In this document: in pieces, positions 8,014 through 15,691 of the stretch | How positions within the stretch are numbered: the first letter of the stretch is position 1 | Layout: each line of letters begins with the position of its first letter | Assembly: GCA_002422725.1 (NCBI GenBank) | Contig: DITE01000018.1 | Span: 222 to 35,532, forward strand | Length of the DNA stretch: 35,311 nt | Direction: 5' to 3' | Origin: Bacteroidales bacterium UBA6192 | GTDB taxonomy: Bacteria; Bacteroidota; Bacteroidia; Bacteroidales; F082 | The notes under the pieces: model-generated | Databases searched by the model: none | The model's input: the letters and a program-made list of their open reading frames with translations, nothing else | Told to the model about the DNA's origin: nothing | Translations under genes and position numbers: made by a program

Positions 8014-8829
8014 ATGAATATGGAAACAAATAACTGGAAAAAGGTCTGGTATAAGATCATTTTTGAGCACGGAACCCGCAAGGGTAGAATTTTCGATGAG
8101 TTGCTTCTGGTTGCTATAATCCTCAGCGTGATGGTTGTTTTCCTCGACAGTATTTTGATGCTGCACAACAGGTATGCCACACTCTTTCTGATGCTTGAAT
8201 GGTTCTTCACTATTGCCTTCACTATTGAATATATTCTGAGAATTATTATCACTGAAAGAAAAAAGGAATTCATTTTCAGTTTTTATGGCATAATCGATTT
8301 TCTGTCATTTGTGCCTACTTACTTGAGCTTGTTTTTTGCAGGAGCACAATTTCTGTTGATCATCAGGATATTAAGACTGTTGAGGATTTTCCGGATTCTA
8401 AAGCTGGTACGATACACCTATGCTTCGGTTTACCTGATACATGCCTTGAAACATTCGCGCGAAAAAATTGTGGTTTTTCTGGGCACAGTATTGATGATTG
8501 TTACCATAATAGGAGCTCTTATGTACCTGATAGAAGGGCCTGAGACAGGATTTGACAGCATCCCAAAGAGCATTTATTGGGCTATTGTAACGATTACTAC
8601 TGTTGGTTATGGTGATATAGCACCGGCAACGGCACTCGGTCAGATATTGGCATCGGTGCTCATGATTACTGGTTATGCCATTATAGCTGTTCCTACTGGT
8701 ATTATAACTGCCGAGATGAGCCGGGAAAAATCGCGTTCATCGAAACCGATCCACTGTCCCCGATGCAGCAATACCGAACATGATCAGGATGCTGAATATT
8801 GTAAGAAATGTGGTGAAAAACTACCTTGA
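8014..8829 (+). CDS. Voltage-gated-type potassium channel with C-terminal zinc ribbon
   Basis: This 271-residue protein has a six-helix voltage-gated channel layout. S1-S3 run from about residue 30 to 115, the arginine-rich S4 lies at about 118-134 (RILRLLRIFRILKLVRY), S5 at about 155-175, then the pore helix and selectivity filter TVGYGD at residues 196-201, then S6 at about 208-232. It should sit in the inner membrane and conduct K+. The short cytoplasmic tail ends in a C4 zinc ribbon with C248, C251, C263 and C266 (CPRC...CKKC). Such ribbons recur in Bacteroidetes members of this family and may tetramerise the channel or sense redox or metal; neither is shown here. It is probably co-transcribed with the upstream TIGR02757 gene. 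Confidence 0.88.
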   Translation: MNMETNNWKKVWYKIIFEHGTRKGRIFDELLLVAIILSVMVVFLDSILMLHNRYATLFLMLEWFFTIAFTIEYILRIIITERKKEFIFSFYGIIDFLSFVPTYLSLFFAGAQFLLIIRILRLLRIFRILKLVRYTYASVYLIHALKHSREKIVVFLGTVLMIVTIIGALMYLIEGPETGFDSIPKSIYWAIVTITTVGYGDIAPATALGQILASVLMITGYAIIAVPTGIITAEMSREKSRSSKPIHCPRCSNTEHDQDAEYCKKCGEKLP

Positions 8830-8926
8830 TTCAATAAATGACTAACTGGTTTTACTATAGTGACTTTCCTGAAAATTACTCTCAGCGTCAGCATTAAAAT
8901 TGATCTGAAACCTGATTGCGAAATTA

Positions 8927-8958
8927 TTTGTTCTCTGTAAGGAATTAATGTACTTTTA
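8927..8958 (+). promoter_or_regulatory. Promoter of the B12-sensor operon
   Basis: TTTG (8927-8930), a 20-nt spacer and TACTTTTA (8951-8958, consensus TAnnTTTG with one mismatch) form a good Bacteroidetes promoter. The predicted start near 8963-8966 overlaps a TTG codon at 8962, which rules that codon out and supports ATG 8986 as the first codon. Confidence 0.6.
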
Positions 8959-8985
8959 CAGTTGTGTCTTACAATTGAAATTTTG

Positions 8986-9615
8986 ATGATTGATACTAAT
9001 ATTTACAATTCCTATTTCGAATCCCTTATACAAGGAAAAAGGAATGACTGCCGCCTCATCGTTGAGGGACTGATTCATGATCACCATTCAGTGGAAGGAA
9101 TTTATTCGGATCTTTTTCAACCTTCACTCTACCAGGTGGGTGAATATTGGGAACGAAACCTTATTTCTGTTGCCACCGAACACATGGCTACTGCTATTAC
9201 GGAAAGCCTGATGATATTAATGCAACCAGGTATCTTCGCCACCGAAAGAGTAGGTAAAAAAGCTGTGATTGCATCTGTGGCAGGCGAGTATCATCAGGTG
9301 GGTGCCAAAATGGTTGCCGACATTTTCGAGATGAATGGCTGGGATGGATTTTTTCTGGGAGGAAATACCCCCGAAAAAGAGCTCATAAGGTTTATTGATC
9401 AAAACAAACCGGATGTGATTGGATTGTCATTGACTATTTTCTTTAATTATCCAGTGCTGATTTCCGGGATTCAACGAATAAGGCATTATTTCGATGATAT
9501 TCCATTGATAGTTGGCGGTCAGGCATTCAAATGGGGAGGAAGAACAGATACACTGGGACAATTTAAAGAAACATATTACCTTGATTCGATAGGGGAGCTA
9601 AACCGGTTTTTCTAA
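8986..9615 (+). CDS. Free-standing cobalamin-binding sensor domain, CarH-like (no DNA-binding domain)
   Basis: From ATG 8986 the protein has 209 residues. Residues 1-85 form a helical B12-cap domain, and residues 92-205 a Rossmann-like B12-binding domain. The cap carries W55-x9-E65-H66 (WERNLISVATEH), the Wx9EH motif that encloses the adenosyl group in the B12 photoreceptor CarH. The binding domain carries E101-x-H103-x-x-G106 (GEYHQVG), where H103 is the predicted lower cobalt ligand, followed by LGGNTP, a serine in GLSLT and GGQAF. The spacing between the two histidine motifs is close to that in CarH. The MerR-type DNA-binding domain of CarH is absent, and the residue after the Trp is Glu rather than the His that ligates cobalt after illumination in Thermus CarH. 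A histidine kinase gene follows after 21 nt. Predicted role: cytoplasmic sensing of adenosylcobalamin and perhaps light or redox, signalling through the kinase. Confidence 0.85.
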   Translation: MIDTNIYNSYFESLIQGKRNDCRLIVEGLIHDHHSVEGIYSDLFQPSLYQVGEYWERNLISVATEHMATAITESLMILMQPGIFATERVGKKAVIASVAGEYHQVGAKMVADIFEMNGWDGFFLGGNTPEKELIRFIDQNKPDVIGLSLTIFFNYPVLISGIQRIRHYFDDIPLIVGGQAFKWGGRTDTLGQFKETYYLDSIGELNRFF

Positions 9616-9636
9616 CATTTTCTTATTCATTATCAA

Positions 9637-10761
9637 ATGATTTTGGAAGATTATAAAAATTTTCTGTTTGGCTATCTGAAAGAAAAAGCAAACATCATAC
9701 TTCTGGAAGTAGATGAGGATGGAAAGATTGTGTATGCGAATAAGTTTGCATGTGATATTACAGGGAAAGACTTTAATGGGGCTCAATTAAAAGATTTTTT
9801 TTCAGAATCCAATGTCAGTTTTAAGAAGCTTTTGCTTGATCAAAATGTAGAAATGCTCAGGCTGAATGTGAATATGGCGGATAATCTTCCCCAAACATTC
9901 TATTTTTCGAGCTTTAAAAATGGGAAACAAACTGTTGTTGTTGCCGAACTTAATTTCGATGAAATTGAGGGGTTAAGAAAAAACCTGATTTACCTTAACA
10001 ATGATTTGAACAATATAACACGCGAGTTGCAGAAGAAAAACGTTCAGCTTGCACAACTCGATAAACTTAAAAATCAGTTTTTGGGCATCGCAGCGCACGA
10101 CCTGCGTAATCCTCTCGGAAATATTATGATGTGCAATGAGTATCTTGTTGATATGGAAGGCGAAATGCTATCTAAAGAAGCCAACGAACTCTTGTCGATG
10201 TCGGGTATTTCAATCCAGTATATGCTTAATTTAATTGAAAATTTGCTTGATGTAGTTAAAATTGAATCGGGAAAAATTGATCTTCAATATGAAGAAACTG
10301 ACCTTGATAAATTTCTTGCAACTGTTGTGCACTTCAATGCGATTCTTGCCAGTAAAAAAGAAATTCAAATTAAGCTAAAAGTTTCACAAAGCATGCCTTC
10401 CATCGATCTTGACAAAGATAGAATAACGCAGGTGCTTAACAATTTGATTACAAATGCAGTCAAGTTTTCTTCACGAGGCACCGAAATCATTGTTAATGCC
10501 GTTCAAAAAGATGATGAAGTGTATATTTCGGTACAGGATCATGGTCAGGGCATCCCTGAAAAAGAGATTTCTATGCTTTTTAAACCTTTTTCAAATCTTA
10601 GCGTCAGATCGACTGCCGGTGAAAAGAGCACAGGATTGGGTTTGAGCATTGTGAAGAGCATTGTTATGCATCATCAGGGGAGAATCTGGGCTGAGAGCAA
10701 GCAAGGACAGGGAAGTATTTTCACTTTTTCTTTACCACTTAAACAAAATTCAGAATCATGA
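9637..10761 (+). CDS. PAS-domain sensor histidine kinase, soluble
   Basis: This 374-residue protein has no membrane segment. Residues about 10-110 look like a PAS domain (LLEVDEDGKIVYANKFACDI). A short coiled coil (about 118-145) leads into a dimerisation/phosphoacceptor domain with H154 in AAHDLRNPLGN. The ATPase domain follows with N-box ITQVLNNLITNAVKFS, G1 box DHGQGIPEKE and G2 box STGLGLSIVKS. The kinase should autophosphorylate on H154; no response regulator is encoded next to it. It lies 21 nt behind the B12-sensor gene and overlaps the next gene by 4 nt (ATGA at 10758-10761), so the three genes are very likely made together. The PAS domain may sense its own ligand or dock the B12 protein; the sequence does not say which. 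Confidence 0.9.
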   Translation: MILEDYKNFLFGYLKEKANIILLEVDEDGKIVYANKFACDITGKDFNGAQLKDFFSESNVSFKKLLLDQNVEMLRLNVNMADNLPQTFYFSSFKNGKQTVVVAELNFDEIEGLRKNLIYLNNDLNNITRELQKKNVQLAQLDKLKNQFLGIAAHDLRNPLGNIMMCNEYLVDMEGEMLSKEANELLSMSGISIQYMLNLIENLLDVVKIESGKIDLQYEETDLDKFLATVVHFNAILASKKEIQIKLKVSQSMPSIDLDKDRITQVLNNLITNAVKFSSRGTEIIVNAVQKDDEVYISVQDHGQGIPEKEISMLFKPFSNLSVRSTAGEKSTGLGLSIVKSIVMHHQGRIWAESKQGQGSIFTFSLPLKQNSES

Positions 10762-11222
10762 ACAAGGAATTTTTAATCCGGACAGCAGAAAAGCTCGCTC
10801 AACCTTCAACCGCCACAGCTTCTGAGTTTTCGGAAAAGGCTGAAAATCTGGCTTCAATCATAAATAATCAATTCAAAAAGCGCAGCGACCTCAACATGCT
10901 GATAGGTGAAGGCAATGTCGACATGATGGAGGACAATCACCGGAATCATGTGCGCTTTTTAACTTCTGTTTTTAAACAATATGAGCCCGAAGTGCTTGTC
11001 GAAACTGTCCTTTGGGTTTTCAGGGCCTACCGCAGTCATGGATTCAAGTTAACCTACTGGCCTGCACAACTTGATGTCTGGGTCGAAATTCTAAAATCTG
11101 AACTGAGCCCTTCGACTTATGCAGAAATATATCCTTTCTACGACTGGATGATTATTCATAATCCCATTTTCGCAAAAGTAAGTGATGAACTTTTATCCAG
11201 TCCGCTGGAAATCAAACATTAA
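10758..11222 (+). CDS. Unrecognised all-helical protein of the B12-sensor operon
   Basis: I do not recognise a named family for this 154-residue protein. It is soluble, has no signal peptide and looks entirely helical. Its core, about residues 50-140, is rich in aromatic residues and histidines: DNHRNHVRFLTSVFK, VLWVFRAYRSHGFKLTYWPA and IYPFYDWMIIHN. That density of Trp, Tyr and His suggests a ligand pocket or a tight protein interface, possibly for a cofactor. The start overlaps the kinase stop codon (ATGA), which implies translational coupling and a shared task with the kinase and the B12 sensor. Possible roles are a kinase modulator, a B12- or haem-binding accessory domain, or an output protein; none is supported directly. 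Confidence 0.75.
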   Translation: MNKEFLIRTAEKLAQPSTATASEFSEKAENLASIINNQFKKRSDLNMLIGEGNVDMMEDNHRNHVRFLTSVFKQYEPEVLVETVLWVFRAYRSHGFKLTYWPAQLDVWVEILKSELSPSTYAEIYPFYDWMIIHNPIFAKVSDELLSSPLEIKH

Positions 11223-11489
11223 CTCAGACTTTATTATTGCCTTGCATCGTGTATGAAACCGGCAGTCAAACTATTATTGCTGCGGTTTGACAATGATGTA
11301 ACATACTACATTGATTCAACTACTAACTTATTGGTTTTGCTCCACTGATTTTCACAAGTGAATTGAAAGTACATCAAATGTACCATTTATGGATAGAAAA
11401 ATAAAGTACGATGAAATTTGTCTACTGCCCCTTGATTTTCATTTTTTTCATTTTTTTCATTTTAAGGCAAAATAATATTGTTTTATTTG
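11223..11489. other. Non-coding stretch between signalling operons
   Basis: No plausible gene is visible. It holds an inverted repeat, GTCAAAC (11265-11271) with GTTTGAC (11285-11291), with a 13-nt loop and no T tract behind it, and a short tandem repeat near its end. It is AT-rich and leads into the -7 box at 11490. Confidence 0.6.
11440..11463. repeat. Short tandem repeat of CATTTTTTT
   Basis: The 9-nt unit CATTTTTTT occurs twice in full (11440-11448, 11449-11457) and a third time in part. It is a poly-T-rich slippage-prone tract 27 nt upstream of the -7 element of the hybrid-kinase operon, so its length could affect promoter spacing or bending. Confidence 0.6.
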
Positions 11490-11497
11490 TATATTTG
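11490..11497 (+). promoter_or_regulatory. -7 element of the hybrid-kinase operon
   Basis: TATATTTG matches TAnnTTTG exactly. No clear TTTG lies 19-20 nt upstream. A start near 11503 would give an unusually long leader of about 225 nt before ATG 11729. Confidence 0.5.
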
Positions 11498-11502
11498 GAG
11501 CG

Positions 11503-11728
11503 GAAAGCTACTCAAAAATTTCCGATGACTATCGGAAGAAGGGTTTCCATATAATAGCAAGATACCCGTAAGACGGGATTCTATCGCTTCGACAACAGCG
11601 AATTATTACTTGTAAGGAAAGACAGCGTGGAAAGTGTACGGTTAGAGTGCACGGCCAATTGACTGATTAAAAGTAGTAACTAATGCTTACAGCAACACTG
11701 CATTTTATCAATTAAATCGTAATTTGCT
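11503..11728 (+). ncRNA. Structured 5' leader (or small RNA) with four successive hairpins
   Basis: Between the -7 box and the kinase start codon lie four local hairpins. They are TTCCGAT/ATCGGAA with a 4-nt loop (11520-11537), CCCGT/ACGGG with a 3-nt loop (11565-11577, flanked by ATAG/CTAT), TCGCT/AGCGA (11584-11601) and GTGTAC/GTGCAC with one G-U pair (11634-11652). I see no coding frame here. The segment is less AT-rich than the DNA around it, as structured RNAs in AT-rich genomes often are. It does not match a riboswitch class I can name. Its position fits a cis-acting leader of the hybrid-kinase operon. Confidence 0.45.
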
Positions 11729-14700
11729 ATGGACTTGAAGGACAAAACTATAAATGTGTCTGGAAATTCAAGTAAAAGTTCATTACTTGAATCTAATGCA
11801 AATAAGAAACTAAAACTATTAAGAATACCAAAATGTTATTTAGCCGGCATACTTGTAATACTTGCTGGGCTTATAGGACTTATAGGGTGGAAGTTCGAAA
11901 GCGACTTGCTTAAAACCTTTGCTCTCGGCGGTGTTACAATGAAAGCCAATTCTGCCATTTCATTTCTGCTTGCAGGGTTTACAATTATTTTCCTTCAAGA
12001 CAAACGCAAGCTGATTAATGAATTCACAGCGAGGGTTTTGGCTGTTGTAATAATAATTCTTGGCTCTCTTGTAATTTTGCAGTACCTATTCAATATAAAT
12101 TTCGGAATTGATGAGTTAGTTTTTCGTGAAGCTGAAAATGCCTTCGGTACAGTTCATCCCGGAAGAATGGCACCAAACACTGCACTCAATTTTATTTTAA
12201 TTGGACTTCTCTTTTTTTCTCTCACTTACCCAAAATATGAAAGAAGTCTTGTTAACATTTTCCTTCTTATTACCACTTTCACTATCAGCATTATGGGCTT
12301 GTCAGGTTATATTTTCGGGTTAAACGAACTAACCGGATTTGAGGCCTTTACGCGAATGTCTTTAGCTGATTCAATTGCCTTCATCATTGTCTGTTCCGGT
12401 ATTTATCTTGTCATGTTTACCAAAAATAACGACATCACAGTTGAATCCAAGCTTCTCTCCGGATTGACTGTGGCTTCGATATTTATCATTTTTGGTTCGC
12501 TTTTGTCTGTAACAAGCATTAAGTCACTCGTTTCAGCCTCCAATAAAGTAGAACATACAAAATTGGTGCAGGAAAAGCTTGGAAATGTTCTTTCGGAAGC
12601 CTATAAGTTCGTGGCCAATAATCGCGGCTTTCTTATATATGGAAATGAAACATTTCTTGATGGATATTACAACGCAGACGAGAGAATTATTCTTCAATTA
12701 GAACAATTAAGGGATTTAACCAAAGATGATCCTAGACAACAAGCCAGATTGGATTTGTTGGATGAACTGAGTAAAAAAGGCATTGAATTTTCAAATGGAT
12801 TAGTCAGCACATATAAAAATGAAGGTAAGGATGCAGCACTAGCTTTATTTTCAACTTTGAATGAGAAAGAGATATATGCCAAATTAGATAGTTTGATATC
12901 AGAAATGGCAGAGCAGGAGAAAAGACTTTTTTTAGAGAGAAAAGAATCCGAAACGGACAAGGCGTCTAACACCTTGTTCATCATTCTGCTTAACCTTTTT
13001 ATACAGATTCTTCTATTGACTGTGATTTTTCTTTTTGTAAAAAAAGATGTTAGCGGAAGAAGGAAAGCAGAGGCAATAGTGCAAAAACTTAACGAAGAAC
13101 TGGAAGAACGTGTAAAAGAACGGACAAAGGACCTGAACAAAATTAATGATCAGCTCGAAAGAACTGGTAAGATGGCAAAGATTGGTGGTTGGATAATTGA
13201 TCTCAGAAAGAATGAAGTGGTATTTTCAGAGATGGTTCGTAAAATACATGAAGTAGGTCCGGATTACCACCCAACAATCGAAACAGGATTAGAATTCTAT
13301 ACACCAGAAGCAGTACCTGTAATATCAGAAGCAGTTCGTCTTGCAATTGAAGAAGGAAAACCTTTCGATCTGCAGTTACCATTGATCACAGCTAAAAACA
13401 ACCGGATATGGGTAAGAACAATCGGTCAGCCGCAAGTACAAAATGGAGAAATTGTGGCAATCAATGGTATTTTCCAAGATGTTACCGACCGGATTAGTGC
13501 TGAAATTGAAGCAAAGGAAACAAATAGAAGAATTAACAATTTAGTTTCTTCATTGAATGATGTGGTTTGGACGGCTTCGTACGATGGATCACAGATTATT
13601 GATATCAATGAATCATTTGAAGTGGTGTTTGAAAGGTCAGTAGATGAATTAAAATCAAATCCAAAATTGTGGATAGAAGTGGTTCATCCTGAAGACCTTG
13701 CAATTGCAGAAGCGAGTCACAAGGAATTGTTGGAAATGGGGAGGGCTGAAGCAGAATACCGTATTGTAAAACAGGATGGAAATATTGTTTGGCTGCAAGA
13801 CAGGAAATCGTTGATGTATGATGAAAACGGAAAACCCGTACAAATGGGTGGTGTAGCAAAAGATATTACACGACAAAAAAAATCGGAAAATAGAAAATCG
13901 AAACAAAATGAAATTCTAGATTGCGTTGTTAAAGGAGTTTCTCTTCCTAAGATATTAGAACTAATTGTGAAATCAGTTGAAGAGGAGGATTCTACTTCGA
14001 TCTGTTCAATTCTGTTATTGGATGCAGGAGGAAAACATTTGTACAATGGTGCTGCACCAAATTTACCCGATTTTTACAATGAGGCAATTGATGGATTAGA
14101 AATTGACGAATATATTGGTTCTTGCGGAGCTGCTGCATATTCTAAAACAAGGGTTATTGCAGATGATTTACTTACCCATCCCAATTGGGTTCATTTCAGA
14201 GAATTAGTTATTAAGGCAAATCTTCGCTCTTGTTGGTCAGAACCAATTTTGGATGAAAAAGGAGATGTACTTGGAACATTCGCAATTTATCACACTATAC
14301 CTAAATCACCAAGTAGTGAAGAAATAGATTTATTAAACTCTGTGGGTTCATTGACAAGTTTAGCTATAATACGAAAACGAAACGAAGAAAAAATCCACAA
14401 CATAAATGTGGAGCTCGAAATAAAGGTTGAAGAAAGGACAAAGCAACTTGTCCAAACGAATGAAATTCTTCAGAAGGAGATTGAAGAGCGAGAAAAAATA
14501 GAAGTAGAGTTAAAAGTAGCCAAATCAGAAGCAGAACGCGCGAACCTTGCCAAGAGTGAATTCCTTTCGCGTATGAGTCATGAACTTCGCACTCCGATGA
14601 ATTCTATACTCGGTTTTGCCCAATTAATGGAGATGGGAGAGCTCGCTCCTGCTCACAAAAAAGGGGTCAATCATATTTTGAAAAGTGGAAAGCATTTGCT

Positions 14701-15661
14701 GAATCTGATTAATGAGGTGCTGGATCTTTCCAGAATTGAAGCAGGGAAACTTTCAATTTCATTAGAACCCGTGTCAGTGTGTGGAATAATCTCTGAAACA
14801 ATAGATATTATTAATCCTCTTGCATGCGAACGAAACATTTCATTGGAAATTATTAATCTTTCAAATGAAAATATATTTGTTAAGGCAGATAATCAAAAAC
14901 TAAAGCAAGTATTGTTAAACCTAATTAATAATGCTGTTAAGTTTAATCGCCCAGGCGGTTCGGTGAAGGTGCAGTGTATTAAAAAGATTGGTGTAAAAAT
15001 TAGTGTCATTGATACGGGAATTGGAATTAGGCCAGAAGAATTGCATAAACTTTTTACTCCCTTCCAAAGAATTGGAGCTGAAGTTTCCGCAATTGAAGGT
15101 ACCGGACTTGGGTTGGCTGTTGCTAAAAAATTGATTGAAGTTATGCATGGTAAAATTGGTGTTGAAAGTAAAGTTGGTGTTGGTAGTACTTTCTGGATTG
15201 AGCTTCCGCAAGCAGAAAGTCAAATTGAACTTCAAGATAAAATAAATTCAGGAGAAACGACAGAAACAGCGAATGCCATTGTAACAGGAACTATTTTGTA
15301 TATTGAAGATAATATTTCCAATATCCAATTAGTAGAACAAATACTAGAAATTCACCGCCCATCAATTCATTTGATTACAGAAATGTACGGGAAGCATACA
15401 GTGAAACTTGCGATGGATTATAAACCTTCACTTATTTTGCTTGATCTCGATTTGCCAGATATTAATGGAAAGGAAGTGTTGAAGTTGCTGAAGGGTGAAA
15501 CGCAAACAAAAACAATCCCTGTTGTAATTCTAAGTGCCAATGCTATGGGCAGAACAATTGAAACGCTTATGAAAGCAGGAGCTTTAAATTATTTGACCAA
15601 ACCTCTCGATGTATTAGCATTTTTGAAAGTGGTTGATGATATGATAAAACCTACTAGTTAA
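11729..15661 (+). CDS. Large hybrid histidine kinase: membrane sensor-CHASE3-PAS-PAS-GAF-HisKA-HATPase-REC
   Basis: The 1310-residue protein starts with a hydrophobic module of about seven helices (about 36-260) that includes MAPNTALNFILIGLLFF, a pattern seen in other membrane sensor kinases. Next come a helical CHASE3-like extracytoplasmic domain (about 262-410), a last membrane helix (about 415-437), a coiled coil, two PAS domains (about 478-590 and 598-714), a GAF domain (about 726-882) and a second coiled coil. The kinase core has H951 in MSHELRTPMNS, the N-box VLLNLINNAVKFN and GTGLGLAVAKK. A receiver domain closes the protein, with D1239 (ILLDLDLPDING) as phosphoacceptor. It should integrate an extracytoplasmic signal and several cytoplasmic ones, then pass phosphate to the receiver. 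Base use is clearly AT-rich, unlike the metabolic genes to the right. The second hybrid kinase follows after 30 nt. Confidence 0.9.
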   Translation: MDLKDKTINVSGNSSKSSLLESNANKKLKLLRIPKCYLAGILVILAGLIGLIGWKFESDLLKTFALGGVTMKANSAISFLLAGFTIIFLQDKRKLINEFTARVLAVVIIILGSLVILQYLFNINFGIDELVFREAENAFGTVHPGRMAPNTALNFILIGLLFFSLTYPKYERSLVNIFLLITTFTISIMGLSGYIFGLNELTGFEAFTRMSLADSIAFIIVCSGIYLVMFTKNNDITVESKLLSGLTVASIFIIFGSLLSVTSIKSLVSASNKVEHTKLVQEKLGNVLSEAYKFVANNRGFLIYGNETFLDGYYNADERIILQLEQLRDLTKDDPRQQARLDLLDELSKKGIEFSNGLVSTYKNEGKDAALALFSTLNEKEIYAKLDSLISEMAEQEKRLFLERKESETDKASNTLFIILLNLFIQILLLTVIFLFVKKDVSGRRKAEAIVQKLNEELEERVKERTKDLNKINDQLERTGKMAKIGGWIIDLRKNEVVFSEMVRKIHEVGPDYHPTIETGLEFYTPEAVPVISEAVRLAIEEGKPFDLQLPLITAKNNRIWVRTIGQPQVQNGEIVAINGIFQDVTDRISAEIEAKETNRRINNLVSSLNDVVWTASYDGSQIIDINESFEVVFERSVDELKSNPKLWIEVVHPEDLAIAEASHKELLEMGRAEAEYRIVKQDGNIVWLQDRKSLMYDENGKPVQMGGVAKDITRQKKSENRKSKQNEILDCVVKGVSLPKILELIVKSVEEEDSTSICSILLLDAGGKHLYNGAAPNLPDFYNEAIDGLEIDEYIGSCGAAAYSKTRVIADDLLTHPNWVHFRELVIKANLRSCWSEPILDEKGDVLGTFAIYHTIPKSPSSEEIDLLNSVGSLTSLAIIRKRNEEKIHNINVELEIKVEERTKQLVQTNEILQKEIEEREKIEVELKVAKSEAERANLAKSEFLSRMSHELRTPMNSILGFAQLMEMGELAPAHKKGVNHILKSGKHLLNLINEVLDLSRIEAGKLSISLEPVSVCGIISETIDIINPLACERNISLEIINLSNENIFVKADNQKLKQVLLNLINNAVKFNRPGGSVKVQCIKKIGVKISVIDTGIGIRPEELHKLFTPFQRIGAEVSAIEGTGLGLAVAKKLIEVMHGKIGVESKVGVGSTFWIELPQAESQIELQDKINSGETTETANAIVTGTILYIEDNISNIQLVEQILEIHRPSIHLITEMYGKHTVKLAMDYKPSLILLDLDLPDINGKEVLKLLKGETQTKTIPVVILSANAMGRTIETLMKAGALNYLTKPLDVLAFLKVVDDMIKPTS

Positions 15662-15691
15662 AATGATATAATAACCCTAAAAAATGAAGCT

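Noticed and set aside
7620..8273. 217-codon open frame on the minus strand across two genes
   Set aside because: It spans the end of the TIGR02757 gene and the start of the channel gene, both well supported by protein motifs; its translation looks like antisense noise.
8962..8985. TTG start for the B12-sensor gene
   Set aside because: It coincides with the predicted transcription start region behind the promoter at 8927-8958; ATG 8986 fits better.
11223..11728. Group II intron or integrated element in the 500-nt gap
   Set aside because: A few words resemble intron stems, but there is no reverse transcriptase gene, no recognisable domain V and no target-site duplication that I can see.
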